Positions 24,689 to 34,341 of a stretch of 64,000 nt of DNA are shown here, one piece after another; the stretch's first letter is position 1; every line of letters begins with the position of its first letter. Source of the stretch: an uncultured Alphaproteobacteria bacterium (GTDB taxonomy: Bacteria > Pseudomonadota > Alphaproteobacteria > RF32 > CAG-239); NCBI GenBank assembly GCA_910584385.1, contig CAJUAK010000002.1, forward strand, positions 107,795-171,794, written 5' to 3'. The notes under the pieces are model-generated. The model did not search any database. It had not been told where the DNA came from and saw only the letters and a program-made list of their open reading frames with translations. The position numbers and the translations under genes are program-made.

Positions 24689-24724
24689 AAAAATACCCTC
24701 GGTTTTGCCGAGGGTGTTTTTTTA
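24687..24724. terminator. Bidirectional terminator after pssA
   Basis: An 8-bp G+C-rich stem (24695-24702 with 24708-24715) with an A-run before and T-run after. It serves pssA and the convergent 24726 gene. Confidence 0.85.
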
Positions 24725-24725
24725 C

Positions 24726-26159
24726 CTATCGTCCTCCGGTTAAGATTTTTTTGTTTAATAAGGCAATATATTGCTTTTGAGAATGTGTACGATTTGGCTC
24801 GTAAACTTCTTTTCCTCTTTTGCCTAAGCTGGCATTTTGAAGGACTGTGCGAAAAATATTTGCAGGATGATTTTCTAAAGATGCTAAGTTATATTGGGTA
24901 ACCAGCCCCATGTGGTGTCCGTTTTCTATATCCGGCGGTGTTTCTATTTTCCTTTCTGGCGTTAATATTTTTACGTTCTCAGGCAAATTGAATGCGATAA
25001 TACTATTGCGCTTATCCGGTAAGAGCGTGATATATGCCGGAGCAGGGGAAGTACGATATTTTGCTTTTTCGTAAAGTTCAGGATTAAACATTTTGATAAA
25101 AGGTTCTTTTCTCCCATTATCATTGCTGTAATTACTCATAAAATGCGCTCCTGAATATTTTAACTTTTCTTGTACTGGCAAAAAGGCGTAGCTGCAAATG
25201 AAAATTTGGCTAAGAGCCTGTTTACAGGTTTCAGAATCATATAATTGTGAGCTCAGATGTGAAAATGCATTTATCCAACGATGTGCGTGTGCTACGCCGG
25301 CACAATAGCCAACAATCGTTATATTTTTGCAATTGTTTATAAATGTCTGTTTATCATATGCTTTTCCGTTAGTAATATTATTTTTGCCATCAATTGCAAT
25401 TCCTTCCCCTAAAAAGGAAGATAGATTGTGCTTGACAAAATTCATATCTTCGCGGGTAAAAAAAGTTTCTGGAGCGCTAATTGTTTGGAGTGATAATGCA
25501 AATTTTTCACCACGGGGTTGTTCAATTGGAAAATGTGCCAGATAAACATCGACCTGAGAACCAAATATTGACGGTATATCAAGAGCTGTGCCTAAGTATT
25601 TTGACGTCCATTTTTGAAGTTCCTCTTGGGTATCTTTTATGTGAAAAGGCATTGCTAGAATCAATGCCCGCCTTTTAGGGGATACAGCAAAGCCGCTATT
25701 TTTAAATGTGGCTTTTGCAAGCGTGCCCGCAAGGTTAAGTTTCCAGAATTTATAATCACAGTGCTCTTGAAATGTATATTTATTGTTCTCTATCATACCG
25801 GAGCAATCTGCGGAATATTTAGCTGCAGCTTGGTATAGCTTGATAAGGTCTGCATCTGTAGCATGGATGTTTTTGAGGTCGCTTAGTGCTTTTTGTGCAT
25901 CTCTTATATATCCGCTGAGCATTAAAGAAAATGTTAATAAATTTTTTTCATCTGCAAATTGGCGCACTGACGGCACGTTTTTTTCTCCGCAGCTTGTCAG
26001 AAATTGATTAATAGCAGCTTCAAAGCGGGTAATGCGTTTGTTTCTTAAAATATTGGCAATTGTATTTTGCCCCAAAATGGGGTTGTGGATTTCTGGTCGC
26101 CGGGCAACATTATTTATAAATGCATCCCTGATGACTTTTGCTAAAGGGTTTTTGTTCAT
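24726..26159 (-). CDS. Protein of unknown function (477 aa), alpha/beta-hydrolase-like elbow
   Basis: No family recognised with certainty. No signal peptide. The first ~150 residues are helical and charged. The middle region contains NITIVGYCAGVAHAHRW (nt ~25270-25320), a beta-strand followed by G-x-C-x-G resembling the nucleophile elbow of alpha/beta hydrolases with Cys in the Ser position. The C-terminal part has a His-rich ENGHHMGLV. The ATG has no Shine-Dalgarno site. It is divergent from an esterase-like gene across an ~80-bp gap, which may reflect a shared control region. Any enzymatic role is a guess. Confidence 0.6.
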   Translation of the reverse strand: MNKNPLAKVIRDAFINNVARRPEIHNPILGQNTIANILRNKRITRFEAAINQFLTSCGEKNVPSVRQFADEKNLLTFSLMLSGYIRDAQKALSDLKNIHATDADLIKLYQAAAKYSADCSGMIENNKYTFQEHCDYKFWKLNLAGTLAKATFKNSGFAVSPKRRALILAMPFHIKDTQEELQKWTSKYLGTALDIPSIFGSQVDVYLAHFPIEQPRGEKFALSLQTISAPETFFTREDMNFVKHNLSSFLGEGIAIDGKNNITNGKAYDKQTFINNCKNITIVGYCAGVAHAHRWINAFSHLSSQLYDSETCKQALSQIFICSYAFLPVQEKLKYSGAHFMSNYSNDNGRKEPFIKMFNPELYEKAKYRTSPAPAYITLLPDKRNSIIAFNLPENVKILTPERKIETPPDIENGHHMGLVTQYNLASLENHPANIFRTVLQNASLGKRGKEVYEPNRTHSQKQYIALLNKKILTGGR

Positions 26160-26237
26160 TTTTTATTTTTTTCTTGCATAATTTTATGGTTGTATTCATT
26201 ATTTTGTCAGGACATCATACACGTTAAAAGGAGAAAA

Positions 26238-26933
26238 GTGTTGTCACTTTTTGATAATAAATATTACAAACATGGGGTTGCAAAAAAACTGGTTATTTTT
26301 ATTCATGGCTATAATGGTTCTCCGGAATCTGTTGATTATGCCGTGCAGATGTTATATGGGCAACTGCATGATGCTGTAATTGTTGTTCCCAAAGCGCCGT
26401 ATATTTGCGAAAAAAATAAAGATAATTTGCAATGGTTGAGTTTTTATGCTGTTGATCCAGAGGCTCGTTTCCGCCAGAAACAGACAACGACTGATGAAAT
26501 TTTTTGCATATTTAACCAGTTGGGAAACAGTTTTGCTGATATGGCTGGAAAAATGAATAGCTTTATTGATGAACAGCAGAAATTATGGCAAATAGATGAT
26601 TCCCATACCTATCTTGCAGGATTTTCTCAAGGGGCAATGCTTTCTATCTATACAGGTTTGACGCGCAAAGGCATTTTGGGTGGATGTATTGCTCTTGCAG
26701 GAATTGTTCCCGGCCAGGATAAGTTGCAACAAGAGATAGTTTCCCGTCCTGAATTTTTGATTCTGCATGGGTGTGATGATGCGACTGTCCAATATAAAAC
26801 TTTGCCGGTTACACTTAATTGGTTTCAGCAACAAAATATCCCTTTCAGCGTTTTTGAATTTGATAATTTGGCGCACCAGATGAATGCTGCAGAAATGCAA
26901 AAAGTGGCTGATTTTATAAATTTGAAAGAATAA
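26238..26933 (+). CDS. Alpha/beta hydrolase, carboxylesterase/phospholipase type
   Basis: Serine hydrolase with the nucleophile in GFSQG, the acid in HGCDDATV and the His in NLAHQMN; FIHGYNGSPES forms the oxyanion region. The start is set by AAGGAG (26228-26233), which fits a GTG at 26238 (4-nt gap) or a TTG at 26241 (7-nt gap). An upstream in-frame ATG at 26190 has no such site. About 231 residues, cytoplasmic. Resembles YpfH-like esterases. Substrate unknown. Confidence 0.82.
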   Translation: MLSLFDNKYYKHGVAKKLVIFIHGYNGSPESVDYAVQMLYGQLHDAVIVVPKAPYICEKNKDNLQWLSFYAVDPEARFRQKQTTTDEIFCIFNQLGNSFADMAGKMNSFIDEQQKLWQIDDSHTYLAGFSQGAMLSIYTGLTRKGILGGCIALAGIVPGQDKLQQEIVSRPEFLILHGCDDATVQYKTLPVTLNWFQQQNIPFSVFEFDNLAHQMNAAEMQKVADFINLKE

Positions 26934-26935
26934 AA

Positions 26936-28918
26936 TTAGTTTTTAAGCGCGAGCTGTTCTAATTCGCGGATTTTGTCGCGGTATTTCATCGCATCTTCAA
27001 ATTCCAGATTCTGGGCAGCCTCGCGCATTTTTTTGTTATATTCTTTCAGCTTTTTATCTATATCTTTGATTTGTTCTGCTGTTTCGGGCTTTTCCTCGAT
27101 ATAATCGCTATCTGTCATGTCTTTTAAGACATTGGATATTTTCTTAATGATTGTTTTGGGAGTTATGCCGTGCTGGGCATTATAGTTTAGTTGTTTTTGC
27201 CGGCGGCGGTTTGTTTCATTTAGCGCGCCTTCAATAGATTTTGTCATCTTATCCGCATAGAGGATGACGCGCCCTTCTGCGTTGCGGGCGGCGCGGCCGA
27301 TGGTTTGGATAAGCGAACGTTCCGAGCGCAGAAATCCCTCTTTGTCGGCATCTAAAATGGCGACCAGGGAACATTCAGGAATATCTAATCCTTCGCGCAA
27401 AAGGTTAATACCGACCAAAACGTCAAAATTTCCCAGCCTTAAATCTCTGATAATTTCTATGCGTTCAAGTGTATCGATGTCAGAATGCAGATATCGGACA
27501 CGAATGCCGTTTTCATTAAAATATTCGGTCAGGTCTTCAGCCATCTTTTTGGTCAGGGTTGTTACAAGAACCCTTTGCCCCTTGGCCGCAGTTTGCCGGC
27601 ATTCATGCATTAAATCGTCAATTTGGTTTTCTACCGGGCGTATGATGCATAACGGATCGGCTAATCCTGTCGGGCGGATAACCTGTTCGGCAAAAACGCC
27701 CTGGCTTTGTTCTAATTCCCAATCGCCGGGCGTGGCGGAAACAAATATTGTCTGCGTCCGCATTTGATTCCATTCTTCAAATTTCAACGGGCGGTTATCC
27801 ACGCAGGACGGCAAACGGAAACCATATTCTGCCAGTGTGCTTTTGCGGTTGAAATCTCCCTTAAACATCGCCCCGATTTGCGGCACGGAAATGTGGCTTT
27901 CGTCAATAAAAATGATTGTGTTCTTGGGAAGGTATTCAAAAAGTGTCGGAGGCGGAGCGCCTGCGCATCGCCCGGTCAGGTATCTTGAATAATTTTCGAT
28001 GCCTTTGCAGTGTCCGGTTGTTTCCAGCATTTCAATATCAAATCTGGTGCGCTGTTCAATGCGCTGGGCTTCCAACAGCTTATTTTGCGCTTTAAATTCT
28101 TCTGTTGTGTCAGCAAGCTCTTTTTTTATACCGGTTATTGCCTGGGCGATGACCGGGCGCGGCGTAACATAGTGGTTGGCCGGATAGACTACAATTTCGT
28201 TTAAATCCGTGATTTTTTTTCCGGTCAGGCTGTCGAATTCTGAAATTGCTTCAATCTCATCGCCAAAAAATGATATGCGCCATGCCTTATCCTCATAGTG
28301 GGATGGGAAAATATCCAGGACATCGCCGTTAACCCTGAATGTGTTGCGGACAAAGTTCATTTGATTCCGTTCATATTGTAAGTCGGCCAGCCGCTGGTAA
28401 ATTTCTTTAGTAGGAATTTCATCGCCGATTTTCAGAGGCATTGTCATTTGGGTATAAGATTCAACATCGCCCAAACCGTATATGCAGGAGACTGACGCGA
28501 TGATAATGACATCGTTGCTTTCCAGAAGGCTTCGGGTTGCCGCATTGCGCATTCTGTCAATCTGTTCGTTTTGTGCGGAATCTTTTTCGATATATGTATC
28601 TGTTTTGGGAACGTAAGCTTCGGGTTGGTAATAATCATAGTAAGAAACAAAATATTCCACATGGTTGTTGGGAAAAAATTCTTTCATTTCAGAATAAAGC
28701 TGGGCTGCGAGGATTTTATTGGGTGCCATAATGAGCGCCGGCCTTTGGCAGGTTTCTATTATCTTTGCCATTGTAAAAGTTTTGCCGCTTCCGGTTACGC
28801 CTAAAAGAACCTGGTTTTTTTCTCCGCGTTCCAGTCCGGCGCAGAGTTCTGAAATTGCCTGCGGCTGGTCTCCAGAGGCTTCAAAAGGGCTTTCCAGTTT
28901 GAATTTTGCGCGTAGCAT
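26936..28918 (-). CDS. uvrB: UvrABC excinuclease subunit B
   Basis: The damage-verifying helicase-like subunit of nucleotide excision repair. At 660 residues it has Walker A GVTGSGKTFT with Lys46, the beta-hairpin YYDYYQPEAYVP, the IFIDESH box, the helicase motif LREGLDIPE and QTIGRAARN, and a C-terminal UVR domain that binds UvrC. It lies 9 nt downstream of the TPR gene in the flagellar run, so it may be transcribed with it. Confidence 0.97.
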   Translation of the reverse strand: MLRAKFKLESPFEASGDQPQAISELCAGLERGEKNQVLLGVTGSGKTFTMAKIIETCQRPALIMAPNKILAAQLYSEMKEFFPNNHVEYFVSYYDYYQPEAYVPKTDTYIEKDSAQNEQIDRMRNAATRSLLESNDVIIIASVSCIYGLGDVESYTQMTMPLKIGDEIPTKEIYQRLADLQYERNQMNFVRNTFRVNGDVLDIFPSHYEDKAWRISFFGDEIEAISEFDSLTGKKITDLNEIVVYPANHYVTPRPVIAQAITGIKKELADTTEEFKAQNKLLEAQRIEQRTRFDIEMLETTGHCKGIENYSRYLTGRCAGAPPPTLFEYLPKNTIIFIDESHISVPQIGAMFKGDFNRKSTLAEYGFRLPSCVDNRPLKFEEWNQMRTQTIFVSATPGDWELEQSQGVFAEQVIRPTGLADPLCIIRPVENQIDDLMHECRQTAAKGQRVLVTTLTKKMAEDLTEYFNENGIRVRYLHSDIDTLERIEIIRDLRLGNFDVLVGINLLREGLDIPECSLVAILDADKEGFLRSERSLIQTIGRAARNAEGRVILYADKMTKSIEGALNETNRRRQKQLNYNAQHGITPKTIIKKISNVLKDMTDSDYIEEKPETAEQIKDIDKKLKEYNKKMREAAQNLEFEDAMKYRDKIRELEQLALKN

Positions 28919-28927
28919 TTTGACAAC

Positions 28928-31480
28928 CTATTTTATTGTTTCGCTTAACGTGTTGTTTTTTAGCGAATTTGCATAAATTTTAGCAAAATTGCTAAAGGCT
29001 GCGGCTTCGTTAATTGCCCGGTTAATGGCCTCTATATCAATTTTGTCATCTTCCAGTTGGCTGGTGAGGACATTGAATGCGCTTTCATATTTTGTATCTT
29101 TGAAATAAGGCATAAATTTATTGCGCAGGCGAACCAATACGGTTTCTTTGCCTGATTTTTTCAAAGCCGTTGCCCAATCCAATATATAAGATATTTGTTC
29201 TGAAGTTAAAGGCTTGCCTTTTTCTGGCGGGTTTATCAAATATTTTATGCTGTCGGAGGCTTCTCCCCAGCGCCCGGCGTTCCATAGAATCTCGCTTCTC
29301 ATTAAAATAGCGTTTTTGCTGGTGTCTTCTTCAAGCAATACTAATGCCGCTTCTGTCTGCCCCAGCTGCATAAGGGCCTTTGCCCGGATAATCTTGCGGT
29401 GGGTTTTTAATGTTTCAGGCATGGGCAGGGCTTCTGTCTCGTCCAGAATCTGAATTGCTTCGGCAGGATTATCCTGAAATAGCCTGACCAATGCGAGCCG
29501 GGTGGCAATTGTGCTTCTTTCCTGGTGCGACAAGTCTTGCGACTGGAGCTGCTTTTTGAGCAAAAGCGCGGCTCTTGGCATTAAATCGACGGCAACCAGC
29601 CTGTCTGCCAATTTTTGAACGATTTTATGATAATGCTTGCTCATGGGAGCCAGCCATTCAAAATCTTGGTAAAGGGCCAAAGATTTTATTGCCGGGATAT
29701 TTTTATCCTGGTTATGGTAATAAATATCTTCAAACAGCCTTATCATTTTATTCGTCAGAATCTTTTTGTGCTTTTCATCTGCCAAGGGCAAAGCCTCGTT
29801 TAATGTGCGCAAGGCATTATAGTAATCCTGGTTTTTTACGTATAAGCCGGAAAGCGAGGTCAGCAGGTTTATTGTAAACGGCATTTCCCGCCAGGACATC
29901 CGCAATTTTTCCAGTTCATCGATTGCCTGGGCTGCCGTTATGGCGCCGATGTTATTCGATAAGACGGCTTCATCATAGCGGGCCAGAGCAGAATAGCGGT
30001 CAGAATTAGATTCCGCGGCTTTGTGATATTCAAGCAACGCATTGCGCGAATAGTCCTGGGTAACATATTTTTGAGCCAAAAGGTAATGCATTTGCGGCGA
30101 CCTGTCGACTAAAGGGTTTTCCCTTGCTTTGATGATGTCTATAAAGTTCTGTGCGGCAATATCATTTCCGGCTTTGATTGAAATATCCGCCGCAACCAGG
30201 GCGATGCGTTCTTTAATTTCGTCAGGATAATCTTTTATTAATCCCATATATGAGAATAGGACGGCAGCATCTTCTTTTCTAAATTTGTGGGCGGAAGAGG
30301 CGAGTGTTCTCCAGAATACGGCTTCGTTAATGTCGGGAAGTTTGCCAAAAGAAAAGTTTTCGACGGCTTCTTCGTAGCGGTGCAAGAGAAAATTGGCAAC
30401 GCCTTTTAAGGCATGATATTTTTCTTTTTGGCTATAGCCTTCATTTTCTTTTTTGATTTGCTCTAACAGGCGGAGCGCTTCGCTGCCCAGTCCCTGGGTC
30501 AGGTAATATTTTACCAAAGCTTCCTGAGCCGGGAGCTTTTGGTCTTTGCCGGCTTGGAGAATATCCTGATTGAGTTGTTGTATGGCCGAATTAAAGTCTT
30601 TTACGGACATTTTTTGTGCTGTCTTCAAACTAAAGCCGGTTTGTTGAGCCTCCTGCCCGAGAAGAAGCTGCCTTTTAATCTGGTCAAGATTTTCCGATAT
30701 ATAGAGGCTGCGGTTCAAGGCTCTGATGGTGATGCCGGTATTGCCGCGGCTGACAATGATATCCGGCGCTTTTTGAACAATGGCAATACCTTGGCTGGAT
30801 TGGAGCAAGTCAAATTCAGGGTAGTGGTATGCTGTTTTTATGCCGGTATCCATGCTGGAGATTGTGGCAACAACCAGGTGGTCGCCGATGACCGGGTCCA
30901 GCGAACGGACAATTTCTCCGGCGGCTTGCGTCGGAATGAACAAATAGGCGTGCTTTTGCCCGCTGTATTGCGTGAAAACGGGGAGTTCCTTAAAAGGCGT
31001 TTCCTTGTCTCCGGTAAACAAGTCGATAATCCATAGCAAGCCTTCCCGGCGGACATGGCTTTTGACACCGGGTTTTAACCCGACCCGGATAATTGTTGCG
31101 TGGTTATGCGGAATTTGAATCAAGCTGTCTGCCAACTCATTGGCGCTGGCCTGCATTTTTTCAATATCCACATTCTGGCTATGGTCAAAAACAATCCATA
31201 GGAATTTGTCGCGTTTAAATACCGATAAATTTACGGGCATGTTCCATGAAAAGCTTAAGCTGGCCGTTTTCTGAGCAATAGGGGAAGCTTGGGCTGTGCT
31301 TAATGTTTCCGTTTCTTTTACGCTGCTGCTGCGCTTAATCTGCAAGGGCGCGATTTCCTGCGTTATGATTTTTTTTTCAGGAAATGCCGGCGCTTCCGCA
31401 TATGCGGAAAAAGGTGCAAAAACGCAAAACGCAGTTAGTAAAAACTGCGGGAATATCCTGGTTGTTTTTTGCGCATGCAT
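28928..31480 (-). CDS. Exported TPR-repeat protein in the flagellar gene run
   Basis: About 850 residues with a signal peptide (FLLTAFCVFAPFSAYA) and many 34-residue TPR-like helices from residue ~310 onward (for example EALVKYYLTQGLGSEALRLLEQI, ALKGVANFLLHRYEEAVENF). The N-terminal ~280 residues look beta-rich and resemble an AMIN-type domain. The likely start is the ATG at 31480, just after the motE stop; a TTG at 31489 overlapping that stop is possible. A periplasmic role around the flagellar motor is inferred from its place after motE. Confidence 0.72.
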   Translation of the reverse strand: MHAQKTTRIFPQFLLTAFCVFAPFSAYAEAPAFPEKKIITQEIAPLQIKRSSSVKETETLSTAQASPIAQKTASLSFSWNMPVNLSVFKRDKFLWIVFDHSQNVDIEKMQASANELADSLIQIPHNHATIIRVGLKPGVKSHVRREGLLWIIDLFTGDKETPFKELPVFTQYSGQKHAYLFIPTQAAGEIVRSLDPVIGDHLVVATISSMDTGIKTAYHYPEFDLLQSSQGIAIVQKAPDIIVSRGNTGITIRALNRSLYISENLDQIKRQLLLGQEAQQTGFSLKTAQKMSVKDFNSAIQQLNQDILQAGKDQKLPAQEALVKYYLTQGLGSEALRLLEQIKKENEGYSQKEKYHALKGVANFLLHRYEEAVENFSFGKLPDINEAVFWRTLASSAHKFRKEDAAVLFSYMGLIKDYPDEIKERIALVAADISIKAGNDIAAQNFIDIIKARENPLVDRSPQMHYLLAQKYVTQDYSRNALLEYHKAAESNSDRYSALARYDEAVLSNNIGAITAAQAIDELEKLRMSWREMPFTINLLTSLSGLYVKNQDYYNALRTLNEALPLADEKHKKILTNKMIRLFEDIYYHNQDKNIPAIKSLALYQDFEWLAPMSKHYHKIVQKLADRLVAVDLMPRAALLLKKQLQSQDLSHQERSTIATRLALVRLFQDNPAEAIQILDETEALPMPETLKTHRKIIRAKALMQLGQTEAALVLLEEDTSKNAILMRSEILWNAGRWGEASDSIKYLINPPEKGKPLTSEQISYILDWATALKKSGKETVLVRLRNKFMPYFKDTKYESAFNVLTSQLEDDKIDIEAINRAINEAAAFSNFAKIYANSLKNNTLSETIK

Positions 31481-31485
31481 TCCGA

Positions 31486-32139
31486 TCAAAGCTTTGTCCC
31501 TAATAGTTCGGCGGTTACATTTTTCGCCCGTTCCGGCTGCATTTGCGAAAGAATCGCCGATGAGGAAGCCGGTTTCATTTCACGTATAATCGAAACAAGG
31601 ATATCCATGTCCAGGCTGTTAAAAATTCTGGCGGCGTCTTTAGGCTTCATTGTTGCATACAGCTTTACCAACGAGTTTAAGTTTTCCCGCTCTTTTTGAT
31701 TATAACCGTTAATCAGTTTTTCCAGCTTTTGTTCATAGTTTTTCAGCTGTTCAAGCTTCTTGTCGATTTCTTCCTGGGCGACTTTCAGCTGGATGGCTTT
31801 TTTATCAATTTCTTTTGCGCGGATATCTAAAGCTTCGCGGCGTTCGGCCAATTCCTGCAGGATAAGTATCTCTGACTGGGTAAAAGCTGTGTTTGGCGTG
31901 CCGGCAGAATTTGTGCCGTCTGTTTTTCCTCCGCGTTCCAAAGCTTTAGCAAGGATTTGCGTGTCCTGGTTGGTTTTTTCTTCTGCGGAGGCCTCTGATT
32001 GTGAGATATTAATGAGCGCTGCCTGCTCGTCCCGAATACGTTCGAACACATTGTTTATTTTCACGGACATGCTTAAAAAAGCCATAAAAATAAACAATGG
32101 CAAGATGCGGAAATTTAATTTGATTTTTGTATTGGGCAT
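31486..32139 (-). CDS. motE: MotE-family flagellar protein (coiled coil plus MgtE-N-like domain)
   Basis: 217 residues: an N-terminal membrane anchor (about 9-25), a long coiled coil (about 85-155, with repeated EIDKKAIQLK and EEIDKKLEQLK patterns) and a C-terminal MgtE_N-like domain (LYATMKPKDAARIFNSLDMDILVSIIREMKP). MotE proteins of alphaproteobacteria chaperone the motor/hook-length system. An AAGGAT site precedes the ATG. It lies between the DUF6468 gene (16-nt gap) and the TPR gene. Confidence 0.82.
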   Translation of the reverse strand: MPNTKIKLNFRILPLFIFMAFLSMSVKINNVFERIRDEQAALINISQSEASAEEKTNQDTQILAKALERGGKTDGTNSAGTPNTAFTQSEILILQELAERREALDIRAKEIDKKAIQLKVAQEEIDKKLEQLKNYEQKLEKLINGYNQKERENLNSLVKLYATMKPKDAARIFNSLDMDILVSIIREMKPASSSAILSQMQPERAKNVTAELLGTKL

Positions 32140-32155
32140 TTATCCTTGACCTATA

Positions 32156-32590
32156 TTATTTTATTGAACGCAACGCTTTTAAAAGTTCGAGTTCCGCTTG
32201 GGAACGCTCTTCTTCATCTTTGCCCGGCTTATATGCTTTTCCTTCCGGGGCTGTCGGCTTAATCGTTCTGGAATCGCTGATAACCTGTTCTAAGCGTCCG
32301 GCAAGGTTATCGGCCCGTTCATTGATAAACATCAAATCATCTTTTAATTCTTTGGCATTTTCAACGACTTCTTTTAAGCCTTCCGAGGAATGTTCCGTAA
32401 CGGATTTTAATTTTGGAATGGAATTTTCCGCTTTAAATGTGGCATCGTTTAAGGCAGAAACCAATTTTGCCAGAGAATTTTGATTCTGACGCAGGATGTT
32501 CAAATTTTTGTTTAGCCGGTATGTGTAAAGGATTGTCGGAACCAGCAAAACGATAATTGCGATATTGATGATAAGTTCCAAGTTAGCCAT
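32156..32590 (-). CDS. DUF6468 flagellar-cluster protein
   Basis: 144 residues: an N-terminal membrane segment (about 5-24), then a long helix with NLNILRQNQNSLAKLVSALNDAT and LKDDLMFINERADNLAGRLEQVI, likely a coiled coil facing the cytoplasm. This matches the small protein found next to fliM in Rhodospirillales-type flagellar clusters. It overlaps fliM by 8 bp and leads into motE. Molecular role not defined. Confidence 0.75.
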   Translation of the reverse strand: MANLELIINIAIIVLLVPTILYTYRLNKNLNILRQNQNSLAKLVSALNDATFKAENSIPKLKSVTEHSSEGLKEVVENAKELKDDLMFINERADNLAGRLEQVISDSRTIKPTAPEGKAYKPGKDEEERSQAELELLKALRSIK

Positions 32591-33662
32591 TTTTAGGCGC
32601 CTTTCCCTTGACTTTTATGACAATATTATCTTCTTTTCTTCCCATCGAGCCTGTAATCAGCGGAACATCGCCGCAGATAAGCGTAACATCTTCGTGCGGA
32701 TCCATTTCCAGGGGGAGGAATGAGCCTGTCTGCCATTTTGAGATTTCTCCAAGGCGGACTTTCTTTTCTTTAAGAACGGCACTGACTTCGACATCTGTTT
32801 CCCACAGGCGTTCCATGAGGTGGTTTTCCCAAATGGCATCCCTTCCGAACCTTTCGCCCATAAACATTTGCAAAAGGAGTTCGCGGACAGGTTCCAGCGT
32901 TGCGTAAGGAATCATTAAATCAAGCTTGCCGCCCCGGTCTTCCATATCTATGCGCAAACGGGCTACAATAACGGCATTTGACAGGCGCGAGATTGTCGCA
33001 AAACGCGGGTTCGTTTCCAGACGGTCAAAGACAAAATTGACGGAGGTTACCGGGTCAAAGGCTGTGGACAGGTCGTTTAAGATGAGCTGAATCATATCTT
33101 TGATGATGTTCAACTCAATTTTGGTATAGGGGCGCCCTTCAATACGCATTGCAGCCGTACCGCGACGTCCGCCTAAAAGCACGTCTACAATTGAATAAAT
33201 TATGGAGCTGTCTAAAGACATCAGTCCGTAATTGTCCCATTCTTCGGCTTTGAATACGTTTAGAAGCGTTGGAAGCGTCAGGGAATCAATATATTCGCCA
33301 AAGCGCATGGACTCAATGCTTTCTAAGGAAACTTCCACATTGTCTTGCGTGAAGTTTCTAAGCGAAGTTGCCATTAAGCGGATTAAACGGTCAAAAACAA
33401 TTTCCAGCATGGGGAGGCGTTCGTAAGAGACCATCGCGCTGTTCAAAATGGCCCGGACGCCGTTTTTCTGGGCGGCGGCTTCGGGAAAATCAGAATTGCT
33501 GTAACCAAGGAGAGAATCTATCTCTTCTTGGTTAAGTATTTTTGAATCTGCCAAATCATCCATGTGTACGGCCGTGTCTCCGCTGCGGGCGGCAATCATA
33601 TCTGCCCAGTCTGGCGTTTCGGCAGTTTGAGGATTGGTATTTTCTTTGCTTTCTTCAGCCAC
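32583..33662 (-). CDS. fliM: Flagellar motor switch protein FliM
   Basis: C-ring protein that binds CheY-P and sets rotation direction. At about 360 residues it has the N-terminal motif ILNQEEIDSLLGY (CheY-P binding), the middle CheC-like domain and the C-terminal SpoA domain (LGEISKWQTGSFLPLE). The start is probably the GTG at 33662: AAGGA lies 7 nt upstream, just past the fliL stop, whereas the more distal ATG at 33698 lies inside fliL without a site. No fliN gene is adjacent. Confidence 0.93.
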   Translation of the reverse strand: MAEESKENTNPQTAETPDWADMIAARSGDTAVHMDDLADSKILNQEEIDSLLGYSNSDFPEAAAQKNGVRAILNSAMVSYERLPMLEIVFDRLIRLMATSLRNFTQDNVEVSLESIESMRFGEYIDSLTLPTLLNVFKAEEWDNYGLMSLDSSIIYSIVDVLLGGRRGTAAMRIEGRPYTKIELNIIKDMIQLILNDLSTAFDPVTSVNFVFDRLETNPRFATISRLSNAVIVARLRIDMEDRGGKLDLMIPYATLEPVRELLLQMFMGERFGRDAIWENHLMERLWETDVEVSAVLKEKKVRLGEISKWQTGSFLPLEMDPHEDVTLICGDVPLITGSMGRKEDNIVIKVKGKAPKNG

Positions 33663-33672
33663 GTTTTTGTCC

Positions 33673-34188
33673 TTATTGGTTGTTTTTAATAAATTCAAAA
33701 CTCTTGAAATTTAAGCTTTTAACTTTTACCGGCGCAAGCAGAAGGTTAATCCGGTGCAGAAATTCTTCTTTGAGCCAATACATGCCGCGGTTGCCGCTTA
33801 CTTCTTCCGGGCGCAGGGCCAGGGCGTGGGAAATAAGCATGTCATTAATGCGGGGCAGCATTGCCTCAACTTTGGAAATATCTTCCACGGTGCCGAGTTC
33901 CAAATTTATTTTTGCCCTTAAGCTGCTGTTTTCTTCATTGGGAAGCAAAACGACAAGCTCGGGAAGGTCATAAAAAATAACCGGCGCGGTCCCGCTTTTT
34001 TCATCTCCTGCGACCATTTGGTAATTTACTTCCTGATGGTTGTCCATTTTGAAGAAGAAATAAAACAGACCTGCGAAGATGCCGATAATTGCCAAAACAG
34101 GCAGCAGAAAAATCAGAATTTTCTTGCTGTCGATGACAGGCTTTTTGCTGTCTTCCTCATTTTCAAAATCTTCATCGAAACGCGCCAT
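33673..34188 (-). CDS. fliL: Flagellar basal body-associated protein FliL
   Basis: 171 residues: a single membrane segment (about 25-48, KILIFLLPVLAIIGIFAGLFYFFF) and a periplasmic FliL domain with FYDLPELVVLLPN, LRAKINLELG and the C-terminal REEFLHRINLLL-type end. It stabilises the stators around the motor. It is first in a run fliL-fliM-DUF6468-motE-TPR-uvrB. Confidence 0.92.
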   Translation of the reverse strand: MARFDEDFENEEDSKKPVIDSKKILIFLLPVLAIIGIFAGLFYFFFKMDNHQEVNYQMVAGDEKSGTAPVIFYDLPELVVLLPNEENSSLRAKINLELGTVEDISKVEAMLPRINDMLISHALALRPEEVSGNRGMYWLKEEFLHRINLLLAPVKVKSLNFKSFEFIKNNQ

Positions 34189-34296
34189 AACGTTCTTCCT
34201 GCGATAATATTTTCCCTATTGTCCGCATTTTATAATATTTATTTTGGAATATAAACGTAAATTTTCCACTTATTAACGGTTTTTGCCGGAAAGGCG

Positions 34297-34328
34297 CAAA
34301 AAAAAGAGCCGCTTTTGCGGCTCTTTTG
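34297..34328 (-). terminator. Intrinsic terminator of the 34342 gene
   Basis: An 8-bp stem (34305-34312 with 34317-34324), loop TTTT, with a long T-run on the minus strand. Confidence 0.85.
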
Positions 34329-34341
34329 AGGAAAGCTTTTT

